Part shown: piece after piece, positions 11,001 through 18,263 of the stretch
Layout of the letters: the number at the start of each line of letters is the position of its first letter
Position numbering within the stretch: position 1 is the stretch's first letter
Origin: Phyllobacterium trifolii
GTDB lineage: Bacteria > Pseudomonadota > Alphaproteobacteria > Rhizobiales > Rhizobiaceae
Reading direction: 5' to 3'
DNA length: 64,000 nt
Assembly: GCF_014192095.1 (NCBI RefSeq)
Contig: NZ_JACHXN010000022.1
Span: 1-64,000 of the forward strand
Position numbers and translations under genes: made by a program
Notes under the pieces: model-generated
Databases searched by the model: none
What the model was told of the DNA's origin: nothing
What the model saw: the letters and a program-made list of their open reading frames with translations, nothing else

Positions 11001-11968
11001 CCGGGGACTGGAACGACGGCATGAACAAAGTCGGTGCTGAAGGCAAAGGGGAAAGCGTCTGGAACGGATGGTTCTTTTTGTCGGTCTTGAGATCGTTCGC
11101 GACAATCTCGAAGTCTCGTGGGGACAAGTACCGTGCCAAGTGGTGTCGTGATCGAGCCGAGGCATTGCGCGTAGCCCTCGAGTCTAACGCCTGGGATGGT
11201 GCATGGTATCGCCGGGCATATTTTGACGATGGCACGCCGCTTGGTTCGGCCATGAATGATGAATGCCAGATCGATGCCCTCCCGCAAGCGTGGGCTGTCA
11301 TTTCGGGCGCGGCCGATGCTGAACGCGCGGCGCAGGGGTTGAGGGCGGTCCACGACCGGCTCGTTCTCAAAGAGGACAAGTTAATCAAACTCTTCGATCC
11401 CCCTTTTGATAAAGGGGTGCTCCAGCCAGGCTACATCAAGGGCTATGTTCCGGGCATTCGTGAGAATGGCGGGCAATATACGCACGCGGCAACCTGGGTC
11501 GTCTGGGCCACCGCATTACAGGGTGACGGTGATTTAGCCTTGACCCTTTGGAACTTCATCAATCCGATTTGCCACGGAACGACGAGAGATCTGGTTCAGC
11601 GCTACAAGGTAGAGCCATATGTCGTCTGTGCAGACATATATGGCGCTCCTCCCCACACAGGCCGAGGCGGGTGGTCGTGGTATACCGGCTCTGCCAGCTG
11701 GCTTTATCGGGTTGCCATGGAGGCAATCCTCGGTCTGCGCCGGGAAGGTAGATTTTTGCGGTTTGAGCCCTGCGTTCCCACGAGTTGGCCCACCTATGAG
11801 ATCACATATAAGCATGGTTCGGCTACCTACCGCATCCATTTCGACAATGCCAAAGGGATCGGCCGAGGCGTCCGGTCGGTGAGGTTGGATGGCAAACCCG
11901 TCACAAACAAAAGGGTCCCGCTTGTTGAAGATAATCACACGCACGACGTCCAAGTTACGATCGGTTAG
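8081..11968 (+). CDS. GH94-family phosphorylase like the C-terminal module of cyclic beta-1,2-glucan synthase
   Basis: A 1295-residue protein with two copies of the GH94 N-terminal beta-sandwich (about residues 25-110, with SNGRYSVFVTAAGAGYGSWQ; and about 527-620, with NPSFGCLTTESGLGYSWS). A C-terminal (alpha/alpha)6 catalytic domain follows, with FRDQLQDVMAL, HWWHPPSGVGVRTRITDDL and the GTGDWNDGMN acid-catalyst motif near residue 975. Cellobiose phosphorylases are about 800 residues; 1,2-beta-oligoglucan phosphorylases and the C-terminal part of NdvB/Cgs are 1100-1300. There is no glycosyltransferase module or membrane segment. The GTG start at 8081 is chosen because GGAGG lies 5 nt upstream; an in-frame ATG at 8069 lacks a ribosome site. 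Expected reaction: phosphorolysis of a beta-glucan (likely beta-1,2) to glucose 1-phosphate. Confidence 0.85.
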   Translation: MPASEPETVRHDAIPDLAETNSDVVLLSNGRYSVFVTAAGAGYGSWQGIDVTRWQADFTRDCWGQFCYVRDLADNRLWSIGRQPIDEPGVVREHAFHGDRAEFRCHSGDIETFWKVCVTGDADAEVRLLTMINHGAKERILELTSYAEVCLNNRRADQAHPAFTKLFVETTYDRKTGALFARRRPRDVNDKPTWAIHVSSSGQQTHQELEYETDRLRFLGRGRTAANPAIFDARTSLSGTTGPVLDPIVSLRRTVRVGPGAEAHVAFVTGAADNQSAIQAIAEQYSKFGAVEQAFCGSLERYKRELDEFRLTPGDVSVSNLLAGYMAVGNPTKRQEVAHPQARFDPNVLWAQGISGDLPIALASVDAKRDEALIRQVMTAHDFCRRRGLLFDLVLFDEGDGTRELEQTFFSPLQTEMTGKSGGIFVVSGSGTAGNDLATITAAARLVLMGNGGSLADQFPRVSSPASLPPGEFAARMSDDTTEPSPVAPENLHYWNEFGGFSDGGREYVITVGRFKSGSTTLPPAPWTNVLANPSFGCLTTESGLGYSWSGNCQMNRLTPWTNDPVSDQPGEVVYLRDEETGEVWTPTPLPIGHHAVVTVHHGQGYTRYASQSRHLKQEMTVFVPPQDSLKIIRLKLWNEDTRSRHLTATYYVEWVLGTQREKAAMQVACDHDVDSGAIIATNPWSGDFAGRIAFAATGPVAGSMTSDRTEFLGKYGSVSRPAALQRADLAERFGPSVDPCAALKVDIVLPADETREVIFVLGQAKSLDEVRRLVREYANPDRAGESLSAVSRDWDDVLDKVQITTPDLAMNLMMNRWLLYQVLACRVWARTSNYQSGGAYGFRDQLQDVMALIHSAPGESRSQILRSAARQFEQGDVQHWWHPPSGVGVRTRITDDLYFLPYAVHHYISTTGDVELLDEVVPFLKSAVLRDDQEEDFNTPAISEQTGTLYEHCVRALKHGYRLGSHQLPLMGTGDWNDGMNKVGAEGKGESVWNGWFFLSVLRSFATISKSRGDKYRAKWCRDRAEALRVALESNAWDGAWYRRAYFDDGTPLGSAMNDECQIDALPQAWAVISGAADAERAAQGLRAVHDRLVLKEDKLIKLFDPPFDKGVLQPGYIKGYVPGIRENGGQYTHAATWVVWATALQGDGDLALTLWNFINPICHGTTRDLVQRYKVEPYVVCADIYGAPPHTGRGGWSWYTGSASWLYRVAMEAILGLRREGRFLRFEPCVPTSWPTYEITYKHGSATYRIHFDNAKGIGRGVRSVRLDGKPVTNKRVPLVEDNHTHDVQVTIG

Positions 11969-11973
11969 CGGTC

Positions 11974-13293
11974 ATGATCGAGTTACCCTCTACCGATGTT
12001 GATCTCGATCGCCTGCCGATGGTCAGTGACCTCGGCCGGCTGCAGTTCACCACCCTGCTCTATTACCTTCACTGCACAAATCCGGACAACGGCCTGGTTC
12101 GGGACAAAACGGAACCGAACACGCCGGCAAGTATCGCCGCCATCGGCATGGCACTGGCGACCATTCCGGTCGTTGTCGAACGGGGCATAATAATACGCGA
12201 ATACGCCGCAAAGATCACCCGCAAGCGACTGCGTTACCTGATGTCATGTCCGCAAGGACCAGAACCAGACTCATCCGGTTACAAAGGCTTTTTCTATCAT
12301 TTTCTTGATATGGAGACAGGACGCCGTGTGTGGCAGTGCGAGTTGTCGACGATCGACTCGGCCTTTTTGTTCGCGGGAGCTTTGACTGTCGCCACCTATT
12401 TTGATCGTGACACCCCCGATGAGGCGGAAATCCGTCAGCTCGCAATGGACCTTTATGAGCGTGCCGACTGGAACTGGGCCCGAAACGGCCGCGCAACGTT
12501 GACGCACGGTTGGCGTCCGGAAAGCGGTTTCATTCCCCATCGGTGGCGGGGATACGACGAGGGCCTGCTGCTTTACATCATAGGCCTCGGCTCACCAACG
12601 TATCCATTGCCGCCCGAAAGCTTTGCGGCATACACTGACACCTACCAATGGAGAAATATCTATGGCCGGGAGCTGCTTTATTCCGGGCCTCTGTTCACGC
12701 ATCAGCTATCCCATATGTGGATAGACTTTCGCAGCATTCAGGACGAGTTTATGCGCGAACATGATAGCGACTATTTCAAAAATAGTCGGCATGCAACCTT
12801 TGTCCAGCAGCAGTATGCGATTCACAATCCGATGCAATATGCCGGCTATGGAGAGCATTGTTGGGGATTTACCGCCTGTGACGGGCCCGGCTGGGGCACT
12901 AGCACGATAGACGGGGTCGACCGGGAGTTCTTCGACTACAACGCCCGCGGCGCTCCTTTCGGCCCGGATGATGGCACGGTCGCGCCGTGGGTCGTTGTGG
13001 CATCACTGCCGTTTGCGCCAGAGATCGTCGTTCCGACCATCCGTAATTTTGGCCGCATGAACATTGGCATGAAACGGCTCTACGGTTTCAAACCGTCATT
13101 CAACCCGACTTATGCGGTCAACGACAACCCAACGGGATGGTGGGTAAGTCCCCATCACTTTGGCATCGACCAGGGGCCAGTGGTCTTGATGATCGAAAAT
13201 TACCGCAGCGGCCTGCTCTGGAACATCATGCGTCGATGCAAGCCGGTCGTTACTGGATTGCGCCGGGCAGGATTCTCAGGAGGGTGGCTATAA
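11974..13293 (+). CDS. PF10091 glycoamylase-like protein (GH144/GH189-related)
   Basis: A 439-residue protein of the COG5368 'glucoamylase' family, whose characterised members act on beta-1,2-glucan (GH144 endo-glucanases; the GH189 transglycosylase domain of cyclic glucan synthase). Visible family features are TPASIAAIGMALATIPVVVERG, RGYDEGLLLYIIGLGSP, GPLFTHQLSHMWIDFR, HNPMQYAGYGEHCWGF and a C-terminal IDQGPVVLMIENYRSGLLW. No signal peptide is seen, so it is probably cytosolic. It starts 5 bp after the GH94 stop, so the two are almost certainly co-translated. Together they represent two modules that are fused in NdvB. A related protein is encoded at 40950-42305. Confidence 0.82.
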   Translation: MIELPSTDVDLDRLPMVSDLGRLQFTTLLYYLHCTNPDNGLVRDKTEPNTPASIAAIGMALATIPVVVERGIIIREYAAKITRKRLRYLMSCPQGPEPDSSGYKGFFYHFLDMETGRRVWQCELSTIDSAFLFAGALTVATYFDRDTPDEAEIRQLAMDLYERADWNWARNGRATLTHGWRPESGFIPHRWRGYDEGLLLYIIGLGSPTYPLPPESFAAYTDTYQWRNIYGRELLYSGPLFTHQLSHMWIDFRSIQDEFMREHDSDYFKNSRHATFVQQQYAIHNPMQYAGYGEHCWGFTACDGPGWGTSTIDGVDREFFDYNARGAPFGPDDGTVAPWVVVASLPFAPEIVVPTIRNFGRMNIGMKRLYGFKPSFNPTYAVNDNPTGWWVSPHHFGIDQGPVVLMIENYRSGLLWNIMRRCKPVVTGLRRAGFSGGWL

Positions 13294-13344
13294 ACCGCCC
13301 TCGATGACGTGCAAACAGGAGACGTTGTTGCAGGCCAAGAAGGA

Positions 13345-13719
13345 TCAGCGCTGCAGATAAAATGCCTGGCCCGCCGACCGCAATTCCTCAAGTGTCTTTC
13401 CCGAGCAGCTTCCCGGCCCTTCTCCGCCCATAGCCGGTTCGGCAGCACCGTTTATTGTCACTCTACCGGCCAGGTTATCGGGTGAAATATAAATGGCAAC
13501 TCCGTCTGCTCCAATTTTGGATAAATAGTAAGCGTGATGTACGCCGCTAACCTCACAATTTACCAAGAAGGGAAAAGCAGCGAAGGATATATCCTTGGCG
13601 TGTGCTTGTGAGCTAAAAATCGCAGACAATAGAGATAACGCAAGAGCCAAAACATACCTGAAGGAAACCAGTCCGCGCACCTCTACGCAAAGATCCCGCC
13701 TAGATTCTGAGTGTTCCAT
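13345..13719 (-). CDS. Secreted hypothetical protein
   Basis: A 124-residue protein not recognised as a named family. It begins with a long positively charged N-region and a hydrophobic core (FRYVLALALSLLSAIFS) ending SSQAHA, a likely signal peptidase I site near residue 41. The mature part is about 80 residues with two cysteines (NCEVSG, SCSGKT), compatible with a disulphide in the periplasm. The start at 13719 has AGGA 8 nt upstream; ten further codons are open above it. It is convergent with the glucanase gene. Confidence 0.6.
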   Translation of the reverse strand: MEHSESRRDLCVEVRGLVSFRYVLALALSLLSAIFSSQAHAKDISFAAFPFLVNCEVSGVHHAYYLSKIGADGVAIYISPDNLAGRVTINGAAEPAMGGEGPGSCSGKTLEELRSAGQAFYLQR

Positions 13720-14062
13720 TTGTTGAATCCTGTGCCCGACGCTCTTCAAAGGTTTAGTATAACCCTGACGGAGTTACCCGACAAGTTTGTCGCGCTGCAG
13801 TTAATCATAAGAATGCCGAGTCAGTGATTCAAATGAGTCGGCTTCACACTTAATTTGAGAGCAGTTTATTTGAGAATCCTTTGCTGAGCCATGCGGTTTG
13901 AGAAGCGATACCGACTATTGACCGTTGTCCGTTGCTGAAGATGCAGTCGATCAGGCGTCTCCTATTCAGAAATCTTACTAATCCAGATAGAAATCTTGAC
14001 GAGACTCTTGGCAAAGCAGTTGAGCGTGTACGGCCGCATTCTCACGATTAACTGCTGTACGA

Positions 14063-14199
14063 CACGTCCGACCTCAAACAGGCAGGTCTTCAGGATGGAG
14101 CTGCAAAGCATACTCCTGCAACCGTTCACGCAGCCTGTCCAGAAAGCGTTTGGCATCGGTTCATGTTGCAACCCCGAACACCCTATCATCGGTATTCAT
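14063..14199 (-). pseudogene. Scar of a group II intron reverse transcriptase/maturase
   Basis: Read on the minus strand, frames here give N-TDD-RVFGVAT, then TDAKRFLDRLRERLQEYALQLHPE and, after a frameshift, KTCLFEVGR. This follows the layout of group II intron reverse transcriptases around the catalytic YADD box (YADDFV..F..xADAxRFLxxLRERLxxFxLxLHPEKTRLIEFGR). One in-frame stop and at least one frameshift interrupt it, and the Tyr-Ala of YADD is Asn-Thr. Nothing recognisable of the intron RNA or of the rest of the protein was found nearby (13750-14258). Confidence 0.55.
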
Positions 14200-14258
14200 G
14201 GAACCGACTTGGAAAGCAACACTGTCACGGTGATCGCGGCCGACAGCTCTTTGGGTGG

Positions 14259-14828
14259 CTAGTCAGCGATATGTCCGTTCCAGATCCTCACTGCTGGTAT
14301 CTCGTGGTAGTAGGCGAGAACGCTCAATGTGCCCGTATTCAGGAGAAAATGCTGTCCGGCACGCGGCGGCAGCCCAATCCATCGCGCCCCAAGCACGCGC
14401 AAGACATGCCCATGCGCGAATAGGGCAACGTCCCCGGCCGCAGCCCTCGCCCTGGCTACAACTTGATCCACACGCGTAGCCACCTGCCTCGGTGTCTCTC
14501 CGCCCGGGCATCCATCCCGGAATATCAACCAGTCCGGTCGCTTTGCCCGGATTTGCTGGGGCGTTAGCCCCTCGTATTCGCCGTAGTTCCACTCCATCAA
14601 GCTTGGGTCGATGATGGCACCTTCTCCGAGGCCCGCCAGGCCACAAGTCTCCCGCGCGCGCTGTAGCGGGCTCACGAGGATGAGCGAAAACGTCCGCCTA
14701 GCCAACATTGACCGCATCCGTTCTGCCTGTCGTCGTCCGTTGTCAGTCAAGGGGACATCTGTTGTGCCCGTGTGTTGCCCGCTCAGACTCCACTCGGTCT
14801 CGCCATGTCTAATCACGAATACTTTCAC
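14259..14828 (-). CDS. Histidine phosphatase family protein
   Basis: A 189-residue phosphoglycerate-mutase-like phosphatase. The catalytic RHGE motif is at residues 7-10 (VKVFVIRHGETEW), EWNYGEYEGLT lies near residue 85 and the second histidine is in ALFAHGHVLRVL near residue 145. The GTG start at 14828 follows GGAGGG with 5 nt spacing; the frame is open for 37 more codons but these are not family-like. The substrate cannot be told from sequence; homologues act on sugar phosphates, nucleotides or alpha-ribazole phosphate. Its position next to the sugar-phosphate cluster may be coincidental. Confidence 0.85.
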   Translation of the reverse strand: MKVFVIRHGETEWSLSGQHTGTTDVPLTDNGRRQAERMRSMLARRTFSLILVSPLQRARETCGLAGLGEGAIIDPSLMEWNYGEYEGLTPQQIRAKRPDWLIFRDGCPGGETPRQVATRVDQVVARARAAAGDVALFAHGHVLRVLGARWIGLPPRAGQHFLLNTGTLSVLAYYHEIPAVRIWNGHIAD

Positions 14829-15354
14829 GTCCCGCCCTCCTAGCTTAGTCGTTGTAAGCCTCCGTCGATTGCAGCGCTTCCAAGCCGTTGGTGATTTCGG
14901 GTGTGTGGTCGCCGTACGGAGCGATGTACTCCATTTCAAAGAACAAGTTACAACGTAGTGCAGTGGATCATTTCATCCGCCGGACGGCACCGATGCCGAC
15001 TTGTCGCCTTCACCCACAACATTAACCTGCTTTACCGAGAGGCACCAGTTCAGCCAGGTCTCGGGCGTGTTTCAGCATCCGTCACCATCCTCAACCGAGG
15101 CGTCGATGGTCCAGGTCGTGAGAAGACGACTTGGTCGATGATATCGCAAATCCCGTCGGGCACGCGAAGAACACGGCATGACGCTGCTGCTTTCCTCTGT
15201 GACTTCATTCTGACCACGTTAGTTCACTGGAGCTGGTTTGAGCTGCAGACAGGCGAAGCTCTCATGAAGCTCTCATAATGAACATGAGCGAATGGAATTC
15301 CCTGGGCCACTGTGGTTCTATCGCCAGCGACCCCGACTTAATGGAGACGCGGCG
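14829..15354. other. Gene-free stretch
   Basis: About 525 bp with only short, compositionally unlikely frames on both strands. No RNA gene, repeat or clear promoter was recognised. It may be the remains of decayed genes, as in other gaps of this island, but none could be identified. Confidence 0.4.
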
Positions 15355-15732
15355 ATGGATATTCGATCGACACTGAAGGAGCTATGTGAGGCCTTCAACG
15401 CGCACGATCTTGATCGCATCATGACGTTCTTTTCGGATGATTGTGTATTGGAGATGCCGCGGGGAAACGATCCTTGGGGTTCTCGTTTCCAGGGCAAACA
15501 GAACGTACGCGAAGCGCTGGCAACACGCTTTGAGGGTCTACCCGATGTTCATTACGGCAACGACCAGCATTTTGTCGATACGGATACGGATACCGAGACT
15601 GGCATCTCAAAATGGACCCTTACCGGCACCACCCCCGATGGAACGAGAAAGGAAGTCCGGGGTTGTGACTTCTACACATTTCGGGACGGCAAGGTAGCCC
15701 GCAAAGACTCTTATTGGAAAATGGTGGAGTGA
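15355..15732 (+). CDS. SnoaL/NTF2-like protein
   Basis: A 125-residue NTF2-fold protein of the SnoaL-like type. The layout is standard: an N-terminal helix pair (TLKELCEAFNAHDLDRIMTF), FSDDCVLEMPRG, GKQNVREALATRF and a C-terminal strand pattern (GCDFYTFRDGKVARKDSYWK). Such small alpha+beta barrels bind or isomerise diverse small hydrophobic molecules, and function is not predictable. The start at 15355 has GGAGA upstream; an upstream in-frame ATG at 15292 adds 21 residues with no family similarity. Confidence 0.8.
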   Translation: MDIRSTLKELCEAFNAHDLDRIMTFFSDDCVLEMPRGNDPWGSRFQGKQNVREALATRFEGLPDVHYGNDQHFVDTDTDTETGISKWTLTGTTPDGTRKEVRGCDFYTFRDGKVARKDSYWKMVE

Positions 15733-15885
15733 AGATGTCCACGCGAGGGCGGCTGAACGATCCTAGCTGTTGCTCCTCCAATTCTTCAAGACTGAAAGAA
15801 CTGACTTTCAGATATCGATCTAGAGAGCACAGTGGTGAACGGCGGCTTTGCGCCAACACCAGACACCACTGATCGAGTCACTGCA

Positions 15886-16240
15886 TTAAGAATGATGGTC
15901 ACGGTACCAATTCTCGAATTCGTCAGACGTGCGTACTCCATGGTCCATCACGGCCTCATAGACCAGGGCACTAGGTATTTTGGTCGCGCCCTCATCCTCA
16001 GTAGCTAGTACGTGTTTGATCTGCAGGATTGTGCCGCGATCCGCATCGGACAGGCGTGGTAGCAAGGTTTTCAGGTGAACGAGGTCTGGCTGCCTTTCCG
16101 GCTTGTCAACCAACCAGATGTCGAGGGTCCACGCGGTCCCATCAGCCATCCGAACAGAAAGCCACAGGGACAGGCCGTCAGGATATTTTTCGGGCTCTAT
16201 GTTCCAATCCTTGGTATCATTTCGGATAGCAAATTTTGTA
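15886..16240 (-). pseudogene. 5'-truncated nucleotidyltransferase-like gene
   Basis: An 87-codon frame beginning at ATG 16149 encodes WTLDIWLVDKPERQPDLVHL..., the C-terminal half of a hypothetical nucleotidyltransferase-fold family. Coding character continues upstream of that ATG in the same frame to at least 16240 (DWNIEPEKYPDGLSLWLSV), with no start codon before an in-frame stop. The part that would carry the nucleotide-binding motif is missing. It is most simply a gene that lost its 5' end; a short expressed protein from 16149 cannot be excluded. It lies at the right border of the accessory island. Confidence 0.5.
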
Positions 16241-16850
16241 AGGAGGCAGAGTTTTGTGGTTCTTCACTAATTGTACCAAAAGACATTGGTCGGGTGAGTT
16301 GGGGTACAATCGAGGAATTGTTTTTGCCTCCAGATATCTCGTTTGTATGTGATATGACGGGACCATTTCCGGCGCTGCTTATCTCGTATTTGCGTTTGAC
16401 ACTCGACTGAAACATTTCCTCGCTCCTTCTTTCAGCTCATTCCTGTCGCTGCGCGCATCTGCACGCACACACGCTGAACCGGAATTTTGGTGATTTCAAT
16501 TGGGCCAAAAAACAGCCACAAAAAGCGTTCGCAAAAAGTCGATGCCAATGTGTATGGCCGGAAACTGGTTGAATTTCAATAGCTTACTGAATTCGCCAAG
16601 ATTTCGCTGCGTGCAAGAAAAAAGGAAAACGAATCCTTCGTAAAGAATTCCCGCGGTATTATTTTACCGCAAAGAAAGTTGTGGAAAACCGCTCCCGATG
16701 GGCGTTGCAGATGTTCCATTCGCATTTTTTCGAGCGAATCAACCTGACGGTGGCAAGCGGAACAATTGCGAAAGTCGGCATATTCCGAGGCATCATGCCA
16801 ACTATTAAATAATTGATTTTAAAGGCCTAATACGGTCACCTAGATATATT

Positions 16851-16966
16851 ACTGCGGCAATACTTCCGGGTGCAGTTGAGCACCGGATAAGTCGTTTCCC
16901 CGCGCAATAGGGGCCCGACACATCACTGAGCGATATCGAGAGTTCGATATCGCTCAGTCTCTTTTA
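16851..16966 (+). ncRNA. Candidate small RNA with three hairpins
   Basis: Just before a strong terminator lies a sequence that can fold into three consecutive hairpins: CCGGGTGC/GCACCGG (about 16866-16885), CCCC/GGGG with an 8-nt loop (about 16898-16913) and the 15-bp terminator stem (16925-16958). A TATATT element at 16845-16850 could serve as a -10 box, placing the 5' end near 16857; no good -35 was found. No plus-strand protein gene lies upstream that would need this terminator; the neighbours are on the minus strand. Size (about 110 nt) and layout resemble rhizobial trans-acting small RNAs, but no named family could be assigned. Otherwise 16267-17021 shows only AT-rich sequence. Confidence 0.5.
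16925..16966 (+). terminator. Strong intrinsic terminator
   Basis: A perfect 15-bp stem (16925-16939 with 16944-16958), a GAGT loop and the tail CTCTTTTA. The T-rich side is on the plus strand only, so it ends plus-strand transcription; on the minus strand no T run follows. It is the best terminator in the window. Confidence 0.8.
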
Positions 16967-17021
16967 TCAAAACCGCTTGTGGTTTTGCATATGGGAAACA
17001 CCCCCACCACCGTTCCACAGC

Positions 17022-17663
17022 TTAGCTACTAGCCCAGACTGTCGACAATTCCTCAATCGTGCAAAACATTGCATCGCCCTTGTACCTCATGCCTTCCATC
17101 GCGCGGTCGGCCGCTTCCGCGTCACCACCGCCACAAGCATCGGTCACCACGATCGGAATAAGTCCAAGATCTGCACCATGGCCTACGGTGGGTTCAATCC
17201 CAATTTCAGTGGCAACACCACAGACAACAAAACTCTTCAACGCACAATCACGCATGGCAATTGCCAGAGGCGTACCCTCAAAGGCCGAGAATGTGATTTT
17301 GTCAAAAATCACTTCGTCATCGCTAACTTCGAGTTCCGGGGCAAGCGCGAAGCCTGGGCTATCGCGCAGAAACCATGGTTCCACGTCGTCCGCCGATGTT
17401 TTACGTTGCCAAGCCATCATTTGCCGGACCTGGAAAACGCCAGCCATCCGCTTCGGCATGGACATGTGGCGCATGAAGAATATGCGTATCCCTTCCGAAC
17501 GGGCAACTTTCAGAACCTGCAGCACGCGTTCCAAGACCCGTGGGCCATCCTTCAATTGGCGCAATATGCCAATCTGCATGTCGTAGACGAGGAGAGCTGT
17601 TGTCTTGGGTGACGCTGCTTCAGCGAGGTTCTCGGGAACGATGAGGCCGCGAAAATTCTGCAT
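17022..17663 (-). CDS. Isochorismatase-family cysteine hydrolase
   Basis: A 213-residue cysteine hydrolase. The catalytic triad of the family is visible: Asp in LLVYDMQIGIL (about residue 28), Lys in IFDKITFSAF (about 120) and Cys in VVCGVATEIGIEPT (about 150), the last including the usual cis-peptide context GVATE. The start at 17663 follows AAGGAG; longer in-frame starts are not conserved. Members hydrolyse isochorismate, nicotinamide, N-carbamoyl compounds or similar amides, and the exact substrate is unknown. It stands alone, divergent from the ModE gene. Confidence 0.85.
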   Translation of the reverse strand: MQNFRGLIVPENLAEAASPKTTALLVYDMQIGILRQLKDGPRVLERVLQVLKVARSEGIRIFFMRHMSMPKRMAGVFQVRQMMAWQRKTSADDVEPWFLRDSPGFALAPELEVSDDEVIFDKITFSAFEGTPLAIAMRDCALKSFVVCGVATEIGIEPTVGHGADLGLIPIVVTDACGGGDAEAADRAMEGMRYKGDAMFCTIEELSTVWASS

Positions 17664-17819
17664 CGAGTCTTCTCCTTGGCTGACCTTGGGCAACTTGTTT
17701 TTTCGGCAAATCAAGAATCTACGTTATCATCATCGCGTGCAGAAATTACAACCGGCCACCAAGAGAAGGCACAAAGTCGAGATGGCCGTGTACATCACTG
17801 TGCGCATTGCTATAGATAA

Positions 17820-18263
17820 ATGCGACAGTCTAACGGTGCGGTCACGACGATGGGTCGATCTTCAAGTAAAAATTTGAAAACAGTTTTGCGTATCGATTTT
17901 CCGGACAATGAGAAAATCGGTCGTGGAAAGATGCAGTTGCTCGAGCACATTCGCGAAACGGGCTCTATTTCAGCCGCTGGCCGCGCCATGGATATGTCGT
18001 ACCGCCGCGCCTGGCTTCTCGTCAGTGCGATGAACGCCATGTTCTCCCAGCCGGTGGTGGATTCTCAGCGCGGCGGCAAACAAGGCGGCGGCGCTGTGGT
18101 CACCGAATTCGGCGAGAAATTGCTCAGCCGTTTTCGTACCATGGAAGAGAAAATCGAAACTGCAGTTGCGTCAGATATTGCTTGGCTCGACGCCAATCGC
18201 AGCCACAACGTGTCCTCGGCATCCGACGCCGATATCAGTGAGGCTCCAACGCGACGGTCTTGA
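17820..18263 (+). CDS. modE: ModE-type molybdate-responsive regulator (HTH domain only)
   Basis: A 147-residue (or 137 from ATG 17850) LysR-type winged-helix protein of the ModE N-terminal class. KMQLLEHIRETGSISAAGRAMDMSYRRAWLLV is the usual HTH, followed by GGKQGGGAVVTEFGEKLL. The two C-terminal molbindin domains of E. coli ModE are absent, as in many alphaproteobacterial homologues. Its 3' end overlaps that of modC by 29 bp in convergent orientation. It probably controls modABC; two AT-rich inverted repeats upstream of modA are candidate sites. Confidence 0.8.
   Translation: MRQSNGAVTTMGRSSSKNLKTVLRIDFPDNEKIGRGKMQLLEHIRETGSISAAGRAMDMSYRRAWLLVSAMNAMFSQPVVDSQRGGKQGGGAVVTEFGEKLLSRFRTMEEKIETAVASDIAWLDANRSHNVSSASDADISEAPTRRS

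Noticed and set aside
14950-15290. Possible decayed gene before the SnoaL-like protein
   Set aside because: Both strands were read in all frames; no segment could be matched to a family.
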